Of a stretch of 64,000 nucleotides of DNA, positions 9,401 to 16,907 are shown piece after piece; position 1 is the first letter of the stretch; the number at the start of each line of letters is the position of its first letter. The notes beneath the pieces are model-generated. The model saw only the letters and a program-made list of their open reading frames with translations. It was not told the origin of the DNA and made no database searches. Source of the DNA: Methylobacterium isbiliense (GTDB taxonomy: Bacteria > Pseudomonadota > Alphaproteobacteria > Rhizobiales > Beijerinckiaceae). Where the stretch lies: NCBI RefSeq assembly GCF_022179325.1, contig NZ_BPQQ01000047.1:17607-81606 (forward strand), read 5' to 3'. Position numbers and translations under genes: made by a program.

Positions 9401-9912
9401 AACGTGTTGGTCTTGTCGACCCTGTTCGAGAAGTAGCCGACGTTCGGCCACGTCACCCCGAAGGCGGTCTGGCCGTTGTAGGTGCCGTTGCCGTAGGAGG
9501 TGACGCCGCTCGCCGGGTTGCGGGTGTCCACGTCCGCGAAGAAGGGCGCGATGATCGGCGGACCGGTATAGCCCGAGCCGAGGCCGACCGGCGTGAACTG
9601 GCCGAGCGACTGGCCGAACGTCACGTTGCCGTTGTTGTTGACGAAGACCTGGTTGTAGGTCGTGCCGAAGAAGTTGGCCGCGAAGGGCAGCGCCACCGCG
9701 CCGGTGGAGCCGTCATCGTTGCGCGCGAGCTGGTTGGCGTCGAAGCCGGGCGCCACCGCCTGGGCCGCCGCCTCCCCCGCCGGCAGCAGCGCTCCTGCGA
9801 CCGTCAATCCGACGCAGGAGACGCCCACGAGGAGCGCTCCGCGGACCCGCTCCAGACCCTGGGCGCGGACCGGCTCGCGCCCCACCCCCGCCACCATGCC
9901 ATCCTGAACCAT
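6415..9912 (-). CDS. NIDO-domain autotransporter (type Va) adhesin
   Basis: 1165 residues. The order is: signal peptide (about 1-50, ending GEAAAQA); nidogen-like (NIDO) domain (about 60-200) marked by NNNGNVTFG, IIAPFFADVDTR, GVTWPNVGYF and FDIYFNYNRIQFE; a long passenger rich in Asn-Ala-Gly-Thr-Ile turns (repeated NxGTIT units), typical of a right-handed beta helix; and a C-terminal beta-barrel of about 280 residues ending RYQFSSF with terminal Phe. It should be exported by Sec, inserted by BAM, and act at the surface in adhesion or matrix binding. Start 9912 is used; an in-frame ATG at 9897 has a better AGGA and is equally possible. Upstream in-frame codons to 10305 look non-coding. It is monocistronic, with its own terminator. 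Confidence 0.9.
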   Translation of the reverse strand: MVQDGMVAGVGREPVRAQGLERVRGALLVGVSCVGLTVAGALLPAGEAAAQAVAPGFDANQLARNDDGSTGAVALPFAANFFGTTYNQVFVNNNGNVTFGQSLGQFTPVGLGSGYTGPPIIAPFFADVDTRNPASGVTSYGNGTYNGQTAFGVTWPNVGYFSNRVDKTNTFQLILAGRQDTGAGNFDIYFNYNRIQFETGDASGGTNGLGGTSASAGYSAGTGAAGTFLELPGSLVNGALLDGGPNALATGGNGTVPGQFLFPVRNGTVVFARSCGAGDNASTTTVANCGPNRVYDGGIFYTPLNTFTLNVLDNTTINAGATGSAVMVMPTSATAGVTVNVNASATINAPAGAGIEIDGGRYAGPATVTTLGRITAGTVGILARNGLGTLAVTNGGTITAPVGIIGVYAANTALTNSGTITGAIGAATLSSNAAVTNSGTVAFREAGLAAYGTEAVSVVNTGTLTYGADIAAIPSRVRGQLPGITDIGQEFSRFGGTILSDGVTQPFPGIGIAALGGNAAVTNAGTITAQAVGIAAVAAPRGEGAGSRSLSILNTGAITANGVGVFARTLNGNLKLANSGSIIAALGIDAAAAGPTTGASAALLTIGNSGSITGTSGYAVNTAQSTVATRLDNAGTITGGVLLSNGSTFTNSGRFATALTSNFGGGSLDNTGVVALGSQTATFANLSRVTNAGTLDLRTPTASGQLTIAGDYVGRNGTLLVNTSSQTGGADRLVITGAASGTTGVLVNNLTPTTPFTTSPVIVQTGTTLNANAFTLAGTQNFGTLEAVLVRSDLAGGGSTIAVGAVPNAVGLSAPTAVIAARTISTQGGTAVLDRVTEVRTALQTGQTSIPQALQYNGLSQYSALVSKDPIAPNLAPPPPETKSRPAIWARGFGDLERRTGSTSFTFAGNNFFRDLGYNQSTAGFLGGADVVMSGLTKPDDGLILGVMAGYTTSSVRLNRGAGQQDYDGGTVGVYGTYLNGPWFVDALFKVDLLGLDIVGPLLRQSTGLQNYNFTTNVGYRVQLDNNVYVEPTAGLEYISTHFDQQARFTATGVPLVDGDALRGRIGARVGTEFVQDNIRIEPSITGYVYTVLTESGLSGAFTGGIASVSGLRDQGKARGEVQASINFFNLKTGLSGFIRGDFRVGEDLVAGGGRAGLRYQFSSF

Positions 9913-10340
9913 ACCCGGCCCCAAGAAACCCCTGACCTTGGCCGTATGCAGACCACATCGACCACCGCTCGGACAACCGCTTTTCTGATCGCCCGTGCGA
10001 TTGGCAGTCGAAGTTGCTCGGGCGCAACGCGCCGGCCGGCAGCCTGGCAATCGGAACGGCGCCGCAGGACAGATGACCATGCGCGATTCGCTGGCAGAAT
10101 TCTTAATTTTGTCGTCAGGACGAACCGCGCGGACTGACAGGCGGCGCAGACTGTCCTGCCGCCTGCTTGGCAGCACGGTGCGCGACCTGAGGACTGCGCC
10201 GGCGGGGCGCCCGCACGGCAGCGCCGTCAAAAAGATGCCGCCCGCCCGTGGCATTTGGGCTTTCGCGCTGACGCAAGCTTGCATAGACGATGCGGCTGAC
10301 GTCATCCTGCCCTACGGCCCGCTGAGGATCACTCCTCAAG
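9913..10340. other. Divergent intergenic region, autotransporter / cyclase-FHA
   Basis: About 430 bp with no convincing gene. It contains a locally AT-richer patch (about 10095-10115, ...AATTCTTAATTTTG...), a likely promoter site for one or both divergent genes. No clear operator or riboswitch was seen. Confidence 0.4.
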
Positions 10341-11264
10341 ATGAGCATCAACGAACCCTGCTCGATCGGTGTTCTCTTCTGCGACGTCGCCGGGAGCACG
10401 CGCCTGTACCGCGACCTGGGGGATGACGCCGCGCTGCGCGTGGTCGACCGCTGCCTCGGCGTCGCGGCCGATGTCGTCCAGAGCAAGGGCGGCCGGCTGG
10501 TCAAGACCATCGGCGACGAGTTCATGGCGGTGTTCGAGGATGTCTGCGCCATGTGCGATGCCGCCGTGGCGGTGCAGCGGCGCTTCGAGGACGAGGGCGT
10601 CGGCCATGTCGGCGACCACCGCCTGCAGCTGCGGATCGGCTTCCATCACGGCCCGGTGGTGCGGGCGAACGACGATTACTTCGGCACCACGGTGAACATG
10701 GCGGCCCGCATGGTGGCGCTCGCCAAGGGCGGCCAGATCATCACCACGGGCGAACTCGCCGACGGCCTGCCGCCGCTCCAGCGCGCCGCGACCCGCGCGC
10801 TCGTCGGCGTCTACGTCAAGGGCGCCGGCGACGACGTGCGGGTGGCGGAGGTGCTCTGGCACGTCGCCGCCAACCAGACGACGGTGTTCTCCCTCCTGCC
10901 GGCCGCCGAGCCGCGCCCCCCCGCCGGCAGCGGGCTGCGGCTCACCTACCGGGACAAGCGCTGGCTGTTCGACGAGAGCCGCCAGGCGGTGACGCTGGGC
11001 CGGGACGCGGCGAGCGACATCGTGGTGGACAACGACTACGTCTCGCGCCGCCACGCCACCATCGAACGGCGCGGCGACAAGTGGGTGCTGATCGACCACA
11101 GCACGAACGGGACCTACGTGACGCTGTTCGGTGCCGAGGAATTCTGCATGCGCCGCGAGGAGCTGGTGTTGCGCGACGTCGGCACCCTCGGCATCGGCCG
11201 CTCGATCGGCCTCGACCGGGCGAACGGCCTTGACTTCGCGCTCACCATCGGCGGGCCGGAGTGA
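10341..11264 (+). CDS. Class III adenylate/guanylate cyclase fused to an FHA domain
   Basis: 307 residues, cytoplasmic. The cyclase homology domain (about 8-175) has VLFCDVAGST with metal-binding Asp15, KTIGDE with Lys55 and second metal Asp59, and GTTVNMAAR with transition-state Asn119 and Arg123, so activity is expected. The FHA domain (about 205-300) has VTLGRDAASDI, YVSRRHA and the NGT loop (STNGTYV), the phosphothreonine-binding set. FHA domains dock Thr-phosphorylated partners, and the neighbouring transmembrane kinase and PP2C are obvious candidates to control it. The encoded arrangement would convert kinase signalling into cyclic nucleotide output; this link is inferred. Start has a weak ribosome-binding site. 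Confidence 0.92.
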   Translation: MSINEPCSIGVLFCDVAGSTRLYRDLGDDAALRVVDRCLGVAADVVQSKGGRLVKTIGDEFMAVFEDVCAMCDAAVAVQRRFEDEGVGHVGDHRLQLRIGFHHGPVVRANDDYFGTTVNMAARMVALAKGGQIITTGELADGLPPLQRAATRALVGVYVKGAGDDVRVAEVLWHVAANQTTVFSLLPAAEPRPPAGSGLRLTYRDKRWLFDESRQAVTLGRDAASDIVVDNDYVSRRHATIERRGDKWVLIDHSTNGTYVTLFGAEEFCMRREELVLRDVGTLGIGRSIGLDRANGLDFALTIGGPE

Positions 11265-11391
11265 GGCCGGAAGGCGCGGGACATCCGCCCCGGCCCGATC
11301 CGCGTTTGCGCGCCCGATCGCTGGCGTGAGCCCGACGGGCCACGTCGCCACCGCCTCGCGGTGCCCCCGAAGCGAAGCCACCCGTGAACGA

Positions 11392-11423
11392 CAGCGGCGC
11401 CGGACGGGTGTCCGGCGCCGCTG
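11392..11423. terminator. Convergent (bidirectional) terminator hairpin
   Basis: A perfect 14-bp inverted repeat (CAGCGGCGCCGGAC / GTCCGGCGCCGCTG) with a 4-nt loop lies between the convergent cyclase-FHA and caspase genes, 128 bp after one stop and 51 bp after the other. On the plus strand it is followed by CGTTTCA. Confidence 0.75.
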
Positions 11424-11473
11424 CGTTTCAATCGGATCGTCGCCGGTTCGACGGCGACGTCGGGGGACGATGC

Positions 11474-13534
11474 TCAGGGCATCCGGCTCATCATCCGGGA
11501 CGCGCCGATCTCGGCCGGGGTGAAGCTCGGGGCCGCGGCGGCCCGCGCCGGGGCCGGCGCGGCGCGCGGGGCGCGGGCGAGGGCCGGAACCGGCGTGCGG
11601 GCGCGGATCGGCTCGACCACCTTCACCTTCGGCTTGACCGGGCGCTCGACCTCGACCGGGCGGGCCGCCTGCTTCACCGGACGCTCGACCTCGACCGGAC
11701 GGGCGGCGTGCTTCGCCGGGCGCGGGGTCTCCTTGACGGTGGCACGGGCGGGCTTGGGCTCCGGCTCGGGCAGCACGGCGGTCTTGGGACGCTTGGTCTC
11801 CTCGGCGGCCGGCTTCTTGGTGGTCTCGGCCGGCAGCGTGGCCTGGAGCGGACGGTGCTGCGGGCGGCACTCGTCACCGTCGAGGCTCATGCCGGGCGGG
11901 CAGGTGATGCGCACGCAGATCTCGCCGCGGGGCTGGGTGCCGGTCGGGCAGCTGATCGGGCAGATGCGGCCGCTATAGCCGTTGAGCGTCTCCAGCACGC
12001 CCTGGTCGGGCATCGTCGAGACGATCCGCACCGCGCGGGTCTTCGAGGCGTCGGTCCGCGTCGGATCGGTGCTCTGCGAGAAGCGGTAGAACCGCTCCAG
12101 CGCATCCATCGACTGGCGGCCCCAGGCCGATTCGGGCTGCTCGGTGTAGCAGCCGAGATCCACCAGGCGCTGCTGCACCGAACGGACCACCGCCTCGTCA
12201 GCGGTCGCCGGAGAAGCCTCCTTGGCGGCCGGCGCCTCCTCGCGGATCGACAGGGCCGCGTAGGCGGTCTGGGGTGCGTCGGCCGGCTTGGCGGGCTCGA
12301 CGAGCCGGGACGGCTCGGCCGCGGTGGGCACCGCGAGGGCCGCCACCGTCTCGCGCTTGGCCTGCTCCTCGCGGCGCTTGGCCTCGTCGGCGAGCATCTG
12401 CACCCGGGCGGCGGCGATGCGGGCCTGCTCGGCGTCGCGGCCGGCCTGCTCCTGACGCGCCTGCTCCTCGCGGGCCTTGCGGGCGAGATCGGCGAGCCGG
12501 TCCTCCTCCTGGCGCCGGGCCTTCTGCACCTCCTGCTGGGCGGCCTGCTGGGCCTCCACCGGCCGCGCCAGGGCGAGGCGGTCGGGCTGGGCGCGCGGCC
12601 CGTCGCGCTCGCCGTCGGCCTGCGCCACGAAGCCGGCCCGGGCCTGCCCCTCGATCATCCGGATGCGGCTCAGCGCGTCCTCGACCAGGAAGCTGCGGGG
12701 ATACTTCTCCACGAAGCGGCGCAGGTCGGCGAGCTGGGTCGTGCCGCGCAGCCGCCCCCAGGCCTGCATGTCGGTCTCGTCGCGGTTGATGAAGACCTCG
12801 CCCGGATAGGAGCGGGTGACCTCCGGGAGCTGGCGCCCGTCGGTGACGCTGGCCACCGCCTTGGCGACGTGCTGGAAGACCTGCCCGATCTCGAGGCCGG
12901 GCTCCTGCATCGCCTTGAGCAGGGCCTCCGCGTAGAAGCTGTTGCGGCCGTTGCCGTCGAAGGCGACGTGGTTGGCCTGCGTCGCGTAGGCCATGATCAG
13001 GCCCTTGCGGCCGACCACGCTCGCGAGACCGGGGCCGCCGTAGCTCTCGCGCTTGCCGGCATCCTTCAGCGGCAGGTCGCGGCAGGCATCCAGGATCAGG
13101 ATGCGCGCGCCCCGGGCGTTGTCGAGGGCGCCGATGACGCTCTCGACCGCGATCGTCTCGAACGGCACGTCGAACCCGTCGCGCAGCAGCGCGTCGGTCG
13201 GCACGAGGTAGTTCTGGTTCTGGTACTGCAGGCCGTGGCCCGCGTAGTAGACCAGCGCGGTATCGGCATCGAGCGACAGCCGCGAGAACTGGGCCAGCTT
13301 GCGGTCCATGTCGCGGCGGGAGAGGTCGCGGCCGTCGAGAACCTCGAACCCGACCCGCCGCAGCACGGTCGCGATGTCCTCCGCATCGTTGCCGGGATTG
13401 CTCAGCCGGCCGAAATGGTCATAGGCGGCATTGCCGATGACGAGGGCGACGCGTCTGTCCGCCGGGGCCGAGACGGCCGCGGTTGCCCAGAGGGCGAGGA
13501 GGAGCGTGAGCAGGTTTTGCAGCGACCGTTTCAT
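11474..13534 (-). CDS. Secreted caspase-family (peptidase C14) protease with coiled coil and peptidoglycan-binding-like domain
   Basis: 686 residues with a signal peptide (1-23). The caspase-fold domain (about 27-255) keeps the full catalytic pair: VYYAGHGLQ with His100 and LILDACRD with Cys151. A charged coiled coil follows (about 325-405, Glu/Ala/Arg-rich). Next comes a segment like a peptidoglycan_binding_1 repeat (about 455-490, VQQRLVDLGCY...WGRQSMDAL), then a Cys-containing region (CPISCPTG, CPPGMSLDGDECRP) and a Lys/Pro/Arg-rich tail ending EIGASRMMSRMP. Prokaryotic C14 proteins cut after Arg or Lys and are linked to regulated proteolysis or cell death. The residue contrast with the pseudocaspase at 999-2606 suggests a paired system. 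Its substrate is unknown. Confidence 0.88.
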   Translation of the reverse strand: MKRSLQNLLTLLLALWATAAVSAPADRRVALVIGNAAYDHFGRLSNPGNDAEDIATVLRRVGFEVLDGRDLSRRDMDRKLAQFSRLSLDADTALVYYAGHGLQYQNQNYLVPTDALLRDGFDVPFETIAVESVIGALDNARGARILILDACRDLPLKDAGKRESYGGPGLASVVGRKGLIMAYATQANHVAFDGNGRNSFYAEALLKAMQEPGLEIGQVFQHVAKAVASVTDGRQLPEVTRSYPGEVFINRDETDMQAWGRLRGTTQLADLRRFVEKYPRSFLVEDALSRIRMIEGQARAGFVAQADGERDGPRAQPDRLALARPVEAQQAAQQEVQKARRQEEDRLADLARKAREEQARQEQAGRDAEQARIAAARVQMLADEAKRREEQAKRETVAALAVPTAAEPSRLVEPAKPADAPQTAYAALSIREEAPAAKEASPATADEAVVRSVQQRLVDLGCYTEQPESAWGRQSMDALERFYRFSQSTDPTRTDASKTRAVRIVSTMPDQGVLETLNGYSGRICPISCPTGTQPRGEICVRITCPPGMSLDGDECRPQHRPLQATLPAETTKKPAAEETKRPKTAVLPEPEPKPARATVKETPRPAKHAARPVEVERPVKQAARPVEVERPVKPKVKVVEPIRARTPVPALARAPRAAPAPARAAAAPSFTPAEIGASRMMSRMP

Positions 13535-13562
13535 GCTCCAAACTTACACGCCGGGTCCCCGG

Positions 13563-13578
13563 CCGAGCAAGTGCTCGG
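13563..13578. promoter_or_regulatory. Palindrome upstream of the caspase gene
   Basis: CCGAGCA-AG-TGCTCGG, a 7-bp perfect dyad with a 2-nt spacer, lies about 28 bp upstream of the caspase ATG. The size and position fit a repressor operator or a leader hairpin. No second copy was found beside the other genes of the cluster. Confidence 0.3.
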
Positions 13579-13898
13579 ACGCACATCCGACCGCCTCTCG
13601 ACCTGATTTTCAGGTGCAGACATCTCGACAGACCTGTCCCCCAGAGATGAGGCCGCGTCGGTGATCTGCCTGATTCGAAGTCGAGCCGCACGGGCGTCTC
13701 TGCGTCGTCGGCCGCGCGCGATCCGAGCGCGCACGACGCGGCGGCCGACGCCGCGGCCCGTTGGGTGACGGCGAGCCGCCGTCCGCGCCGGGTCCCGGCC
13801 GGTCGTCGGCACTACGTCCGGTCCCTGGGCCGGCCGATTGATTCCGCTGCGACTTTGCGGTCTTGTCCGTGGCAGCGGCGGACGTTCGCGAGGACCGG
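13579..13898. other. Divergent intergenic region, caspase / AsmA
   Basis: About 320 bp with no supported gene. A possible earlier in-frame TTG start for the AsmA gene lies at 13863 but has no better ribosome-binding site. Nothing else recognised. Confidence 0.35.
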
Positions 13899-15644
13899 AT
13901 GAAGCTGCGCGTTGTCTTCCTTCTGCTTCTGGCCGGGAGCGTGGCGGCCGCCGGCGCGGCGGTGGCCACGAGTTCGGCCCGGATCGCGCGGGCCGTCGAG
14001 GAGCGGCTGGAGGCCGAGACCGGGCGCCCCTGGACGGTGGCGGGCGGGGCGAGCCTCACCCTCTGGCCGAGCTTCGCGGTCGTGGTCCGGGACGTCGGCA
14101 CGCGCACCGCCTTCGCGGACGGCAGCGAGGCGCGTCTCGACATCGCGGCGCTGCGGGCGACCGGGGCGCCCCTCGACCTCCTGGCCGGACGCGGCGTGCG
14201 GGAGGTCGAGGTGGAGCGGCCGCGCCTGCGCTGGCCGGCCGAGTGGTGGCGCGTCGCCGACCCGCCGGCCCGAGGGCAGGACGCCGCCCGTCCGGCCCCG
14301 GGGCCGCGTCCGGACCTGATCCGGATCACGGACGGCTCCCTCGCCCTGGTCGAAGGCGATGCGGTGGTCGCCTCGGTGGAGGCGGTGTCGGCCGAGGCCC
14401 GGGCCGAGGCGGGCGGCTTTGCCGTGACGGCGCGCGGCCGGCCCGGCGGCGCGACCTGCGAGGTCGCGGCGGCGCCCGGCGGCGCGGCGGGGCCGGTCCC
14501 GCTCGACTTCACCTGCCGCCTGCCCCAGTTCTCCGCGCCGCTGACCGGCCGTGCGGATGCGGGCGTGCAGGGGGCCGAACTCACGCTCTCGCGCCTCACC
14601 GGCAGCCTCGGGACGTCGCGCTTCGCCGGGGCGGCGGTCGTCGACCTCACCGCCAAGCCCTTCGTGCGACTGGATCTCGGCTTCGAGCAGCTCGACCTGC
14701 CGCCCCTGCGCATGGAGGCCGGCGCGGACGACCTCACGCTGCTGCGCAGCTTCGACGGGAGGGCCAAGCTCAGGGCCGGCGCGCTGCGGGCCGCGGGCCT
14801 CTCGGCCAACGACGTCATGGTCGAGGCCAAGCTCACCGGGGGCACGGTCGAGGCGAGTCTCGCGCCCACCGCCCTCCACGGCGGCCAGATCCGCGCCACC
14901 CTCACCTCGGCGCTGGCCGCCCCCGGACCCGCGCCCTCCCGCCACGCCCTGCGGCTCGACCTCACCCAGGCGCGCAGCCTGCCGCTCCTCACCGCCATGG
15001 CCGGGTTCGGGCTCCTCGACGGCACCGCGGGGGCGAGCCTCGACCTCAAGGCCACGGGCGCGACGACGGCCGAGATCGCGCGCTCCCTCGCGGGCGAGGC
15101 CGTGGTCACCCTCGAGAACGGGCGCCTCAACGGGATCGACATCCCGGGGGTTGTGCAGTCGATCGCCTCGCAGATCTCCGCCGACCCGCGCCTGCGCGCC
15201 TCCGACGCCACCGCCTTCGACCGCATCACCGCGCGCCTGCGCATCGCGGACGGTCAAGCGACCACCCAGGACATCGCGCTCGCCGGCCCACTCGTGACGG
15301 CGCGTGGCGCCGGCACCATCGACCTCGCTTCCCGCTCGATCGCCCTGAGGATCGAGCCGAAGCTGACCCGCAGCGCCGCCCGTGCCCTGCCCAAGCTCCT
15401 CGACATCAGCCTCCCGGTCCTGATCACCGGGAGCTGGGATGCGCCGCAGGTGAGCGTCGATCTCGGCGGGGTGCTGAGCGGCCAGAACCTGTCGGGCCTC
15501 GGCGCGCTCGGGTCGAGCCTGCTGGAGGGGGGTGAGGCCAACCCGCTCGGAGGCATGCTCGACCAGATCTTCCCCGGTGCGGGGCGCGCCCGCGCGCCCG
15601 CGCCGGGCCGGACGGGTCCGCGCCGGAATGCCGCTCCGCCGTGA
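13899..15644 (+). CDS. AsmA-family inner-membrane/periplasmic protein
   Basis: 581 residues. An N-terminal membrane anchor (about 3-25, VVFLLLLAGSVAAAGAAV) precedes an AsmA N-domain (ARIARAVEERLEAETGRPW, SLTLWPSFAVVVRDV) and a long beta-rich middle. The AsmA C-terminal signature follows at about 370-500: GLLDGTAGASLDLKATG, VTLENGRLNGIDIPG, and the RLRIADGQ / AGPLVTARGAGTIDL repeats. Members of this family are bridge-like proteins that help phospholipid transport and outer-membrane biogenesis. ATG 13899 is preferred because GAGGA stands 5 nt upstream. It may be followed in the same transcript by the efflux-adaptor gene 125 bp downstream. Confidence 0.85.
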   Translation: MKLRVVFLLLLAGSVAAAGAAVATSSARIARAVEERLEAETGRPWTVAGGASLTLWPSFAVVVRDVGTRTAFADGSEARLDIAALRATGAPLDLLAGRGVREVEVERPRLRWPAEWWRVADPPARGQDAARPAPGPRPDLIRITDGSLALVEGDAVVASVEAVSAEARAEAGGFAVTARGRPGGATCEVAAAPGGAAGPVPLDFTCRLPQFSAPLTGRADAGVQGAELTLSRLTGSLGTSRFAGAAVVDLTAKPFVRLDLGFEQLDLPPLRMEAGADDLTLLRSFDGRAKLRAGALRAAGLSANDVMVEAKLTGGTVEASLAPTALHGGQIRATLTSALAAPGPAPSRHALRLDLTQARSLPLLTAMAGFGLLDGTAGASLDLKATGATTAEIARSLAGEAVVTLENGRLNGIDIPGVVQSIASQISADPRLRASDATAFDRITARLRIADGQATTQDIALAGPLVTARGAGTIDLASRSIALRIEPKLTRSAARALPKLLDISLPVLITGSWDAPQVSVDLGGVLSGQNLSGLGALGSSLLEGGEANPLGGMLDQIFPGAGRARAPAPGRTGPRRNAAPP

Positions 15645-15769
15645 GGCGCACCGCCCTGACGCGGCCGCGGAATCGTGCTGTATTAGGCTTGGCAGCGCCA
15701 CCATCGCAGGCTCACGCCGGTGCCGGCGGGGTCTGGTTCCGCGCCACCGCCACCTTCGGAGCCCCGTCC

Positions 15770-16705
15770 GTGCCGCGTCCCCCCCGTCCAGCCCCGGCCC
15801 GCCCCGCGCTCCTGCGCCGCCTCGCCTGCGCGGCAGGAGCGAGCCTCGGGGTGAGTCTTCTGGCCCCCGGGCCGGCGGGCGCCGAGACGGCGGGCGGCCA
15901 GAGCGCAGGCCTCGCCGTCAGCGTGGCGGCCTCGAAGCGGCGCTGCTTCGACGACCGCATCGACGTCACCGGCGTGCTCACGGCCCGGCAGGAGGTGCAG
16001 CTGCGGCCCGACCGCGACGGCCTGCGGGTGGCCCAGGTGCTCGCCAAGCCCCTCGACGAGGTGCGGGCCAACCAGGTTCTCGCCCAGCTCGTGCCCGACG
16101 ACGCGCAGGCGGGCACCACCCAGGTCGCCATCCGGGCGCCGGTCGCCGGGGTGATCGGCCGCAGCACCGCGGCGGCCGGCTCGCCCGCGCCCACGCGGGC
16201 GGACCCGCTGTTCACCATCATCGCGCAGGGCGAACTCGAACTCGCCGCCGACGCGCCGATCGCCTCGCTCGGCAAGATCGCACCCGGTCAGAGCGTCACG
16301 GTGAAGCCCATCGGGCTCGGCAGCCTCCCGGCCCGGGTGCGGCTCGTAGCACCCGCGGCGGATGCGGCCAGCCAGCTCGGCCACGTGCGCATCCTGCTCT
16401 CCCAGGTCGGCGAGGCGCGGCTCGGCACCTTTGCCCGCGGCACCATCTCGGTGGGCGAGAGCTGCGGCATCGCCGTCCCGTTCTCCTCCCTGGTGAGCGG
16501 GCCGGACGGCACCACGGTCTACGTCGCCACCAACAACCACATCGAGGCCCGCCCGGTGACGATCGGCCTGTTCTCGGAGAACGAGGTGGAGATCCGCACC
16601 GGCCTCTCGGAGAGCGACCTCGTGGTGGTGCGCGCTGCCCCCTTCCTGCGGGAGGGCGATCTCGTCCGCCCGATCCCGGTCGCCGACACGCGGTCGACCG
16701 AGTGA
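15770..16705 (+). CDS. RND-type efflux periplasmic adaptor (membrane fusion protein), orphan
   Basis: 311 residues from GTG 15770, chosen because GGAG lies 8 nt upstream and the product then starts just before a signal peptide (LLRRLACAAGASLGVSLLAPG...AGA). The HlyD/MFP layout is visible: first barrel-sandwich half (IDVTGVLTARQEVQLRP...GLRVAQVLAKPLDEVRANQVLAQL), a very short hairpin, second lipoyl half (RAPVAGVIG), beta-barrel (ELELAADAPIASLGKIAPGQ) and a membrane-proximal part. Such adaptors link an inner-membrane pump to TolC. Neither an RND nor an ABC pump gene nor a TolC gene is adjacent, which is unusual. The coiled-coil hairpin is nearly absent, so it may pair with a non-standard channel. 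Confidence 0.75.
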   Translation: MPRPPRPAPARPALLRRLACAAGASLGVSLLAPGPAGAETAGGQSAGLAVSVAASKRRCFDDRIDVTGVLTARQEVQLRPDRDGLRVAQVLAKPLDEVRANQVLAQLVPDDAQAGTTQVAIRAPVAGVIGRSTAAAGSPAPTRADPLFTIIAQGELELAADAPIASLGKIAPGQSVTVKPIGLGSLPARVRLVAPAADAASQLGHVRILLSQVGEARLGTFARGTISVGESCGIAVPFSSLVSGPDGTTVYVATNNHIEARPVTIGLFSENEVEIRTGLSESDLVVVRAAPFLREGDLVRPIPVADTRSTE

Positions 16706-16877
16706 GCCCGGGCGCCGGTGCGACGGCCCGTCGGACCTCCGGCGCATCGCGGCAGCCGGGAGGCACCCGGCTTGCCCCGGCCGCATCCGGCGCGGTGGAG
16801 GCTGAGCGCCCCGAATGACCAGTGGGGCCGCTAAGTATTTCTTGGCAAGTTGCCCATAGACTTCTCTGCTGCAGCTG

Positions 16878-16892
16878 CCGCGGGCCCCGCGG
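16878..16892 (+). promoter_or_regulatory. Short dyad next to the ribosome-binding site of the HD-GYP gene
   Basis: CCGCGGG-C-CCCGCGG ends 3 nt before the AGGAG that serves the ATG at 16908. A hairpin here could affect ribosome loading, but GC-rich sequence makes such dyads common by chance. Confidence 0.2.
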
Positions 16893-16907
16893 TCAGGAGT
16901 GTATCAG

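Noticed and set aside
6376-10137. 1253-codon open frame opposite the autotransporter gene
   Set aside because: Composition is shadow-like (Arg/Gly/Ala/Asp); the autotransporter frame has a signal peptide, NIDO domain and barrel.
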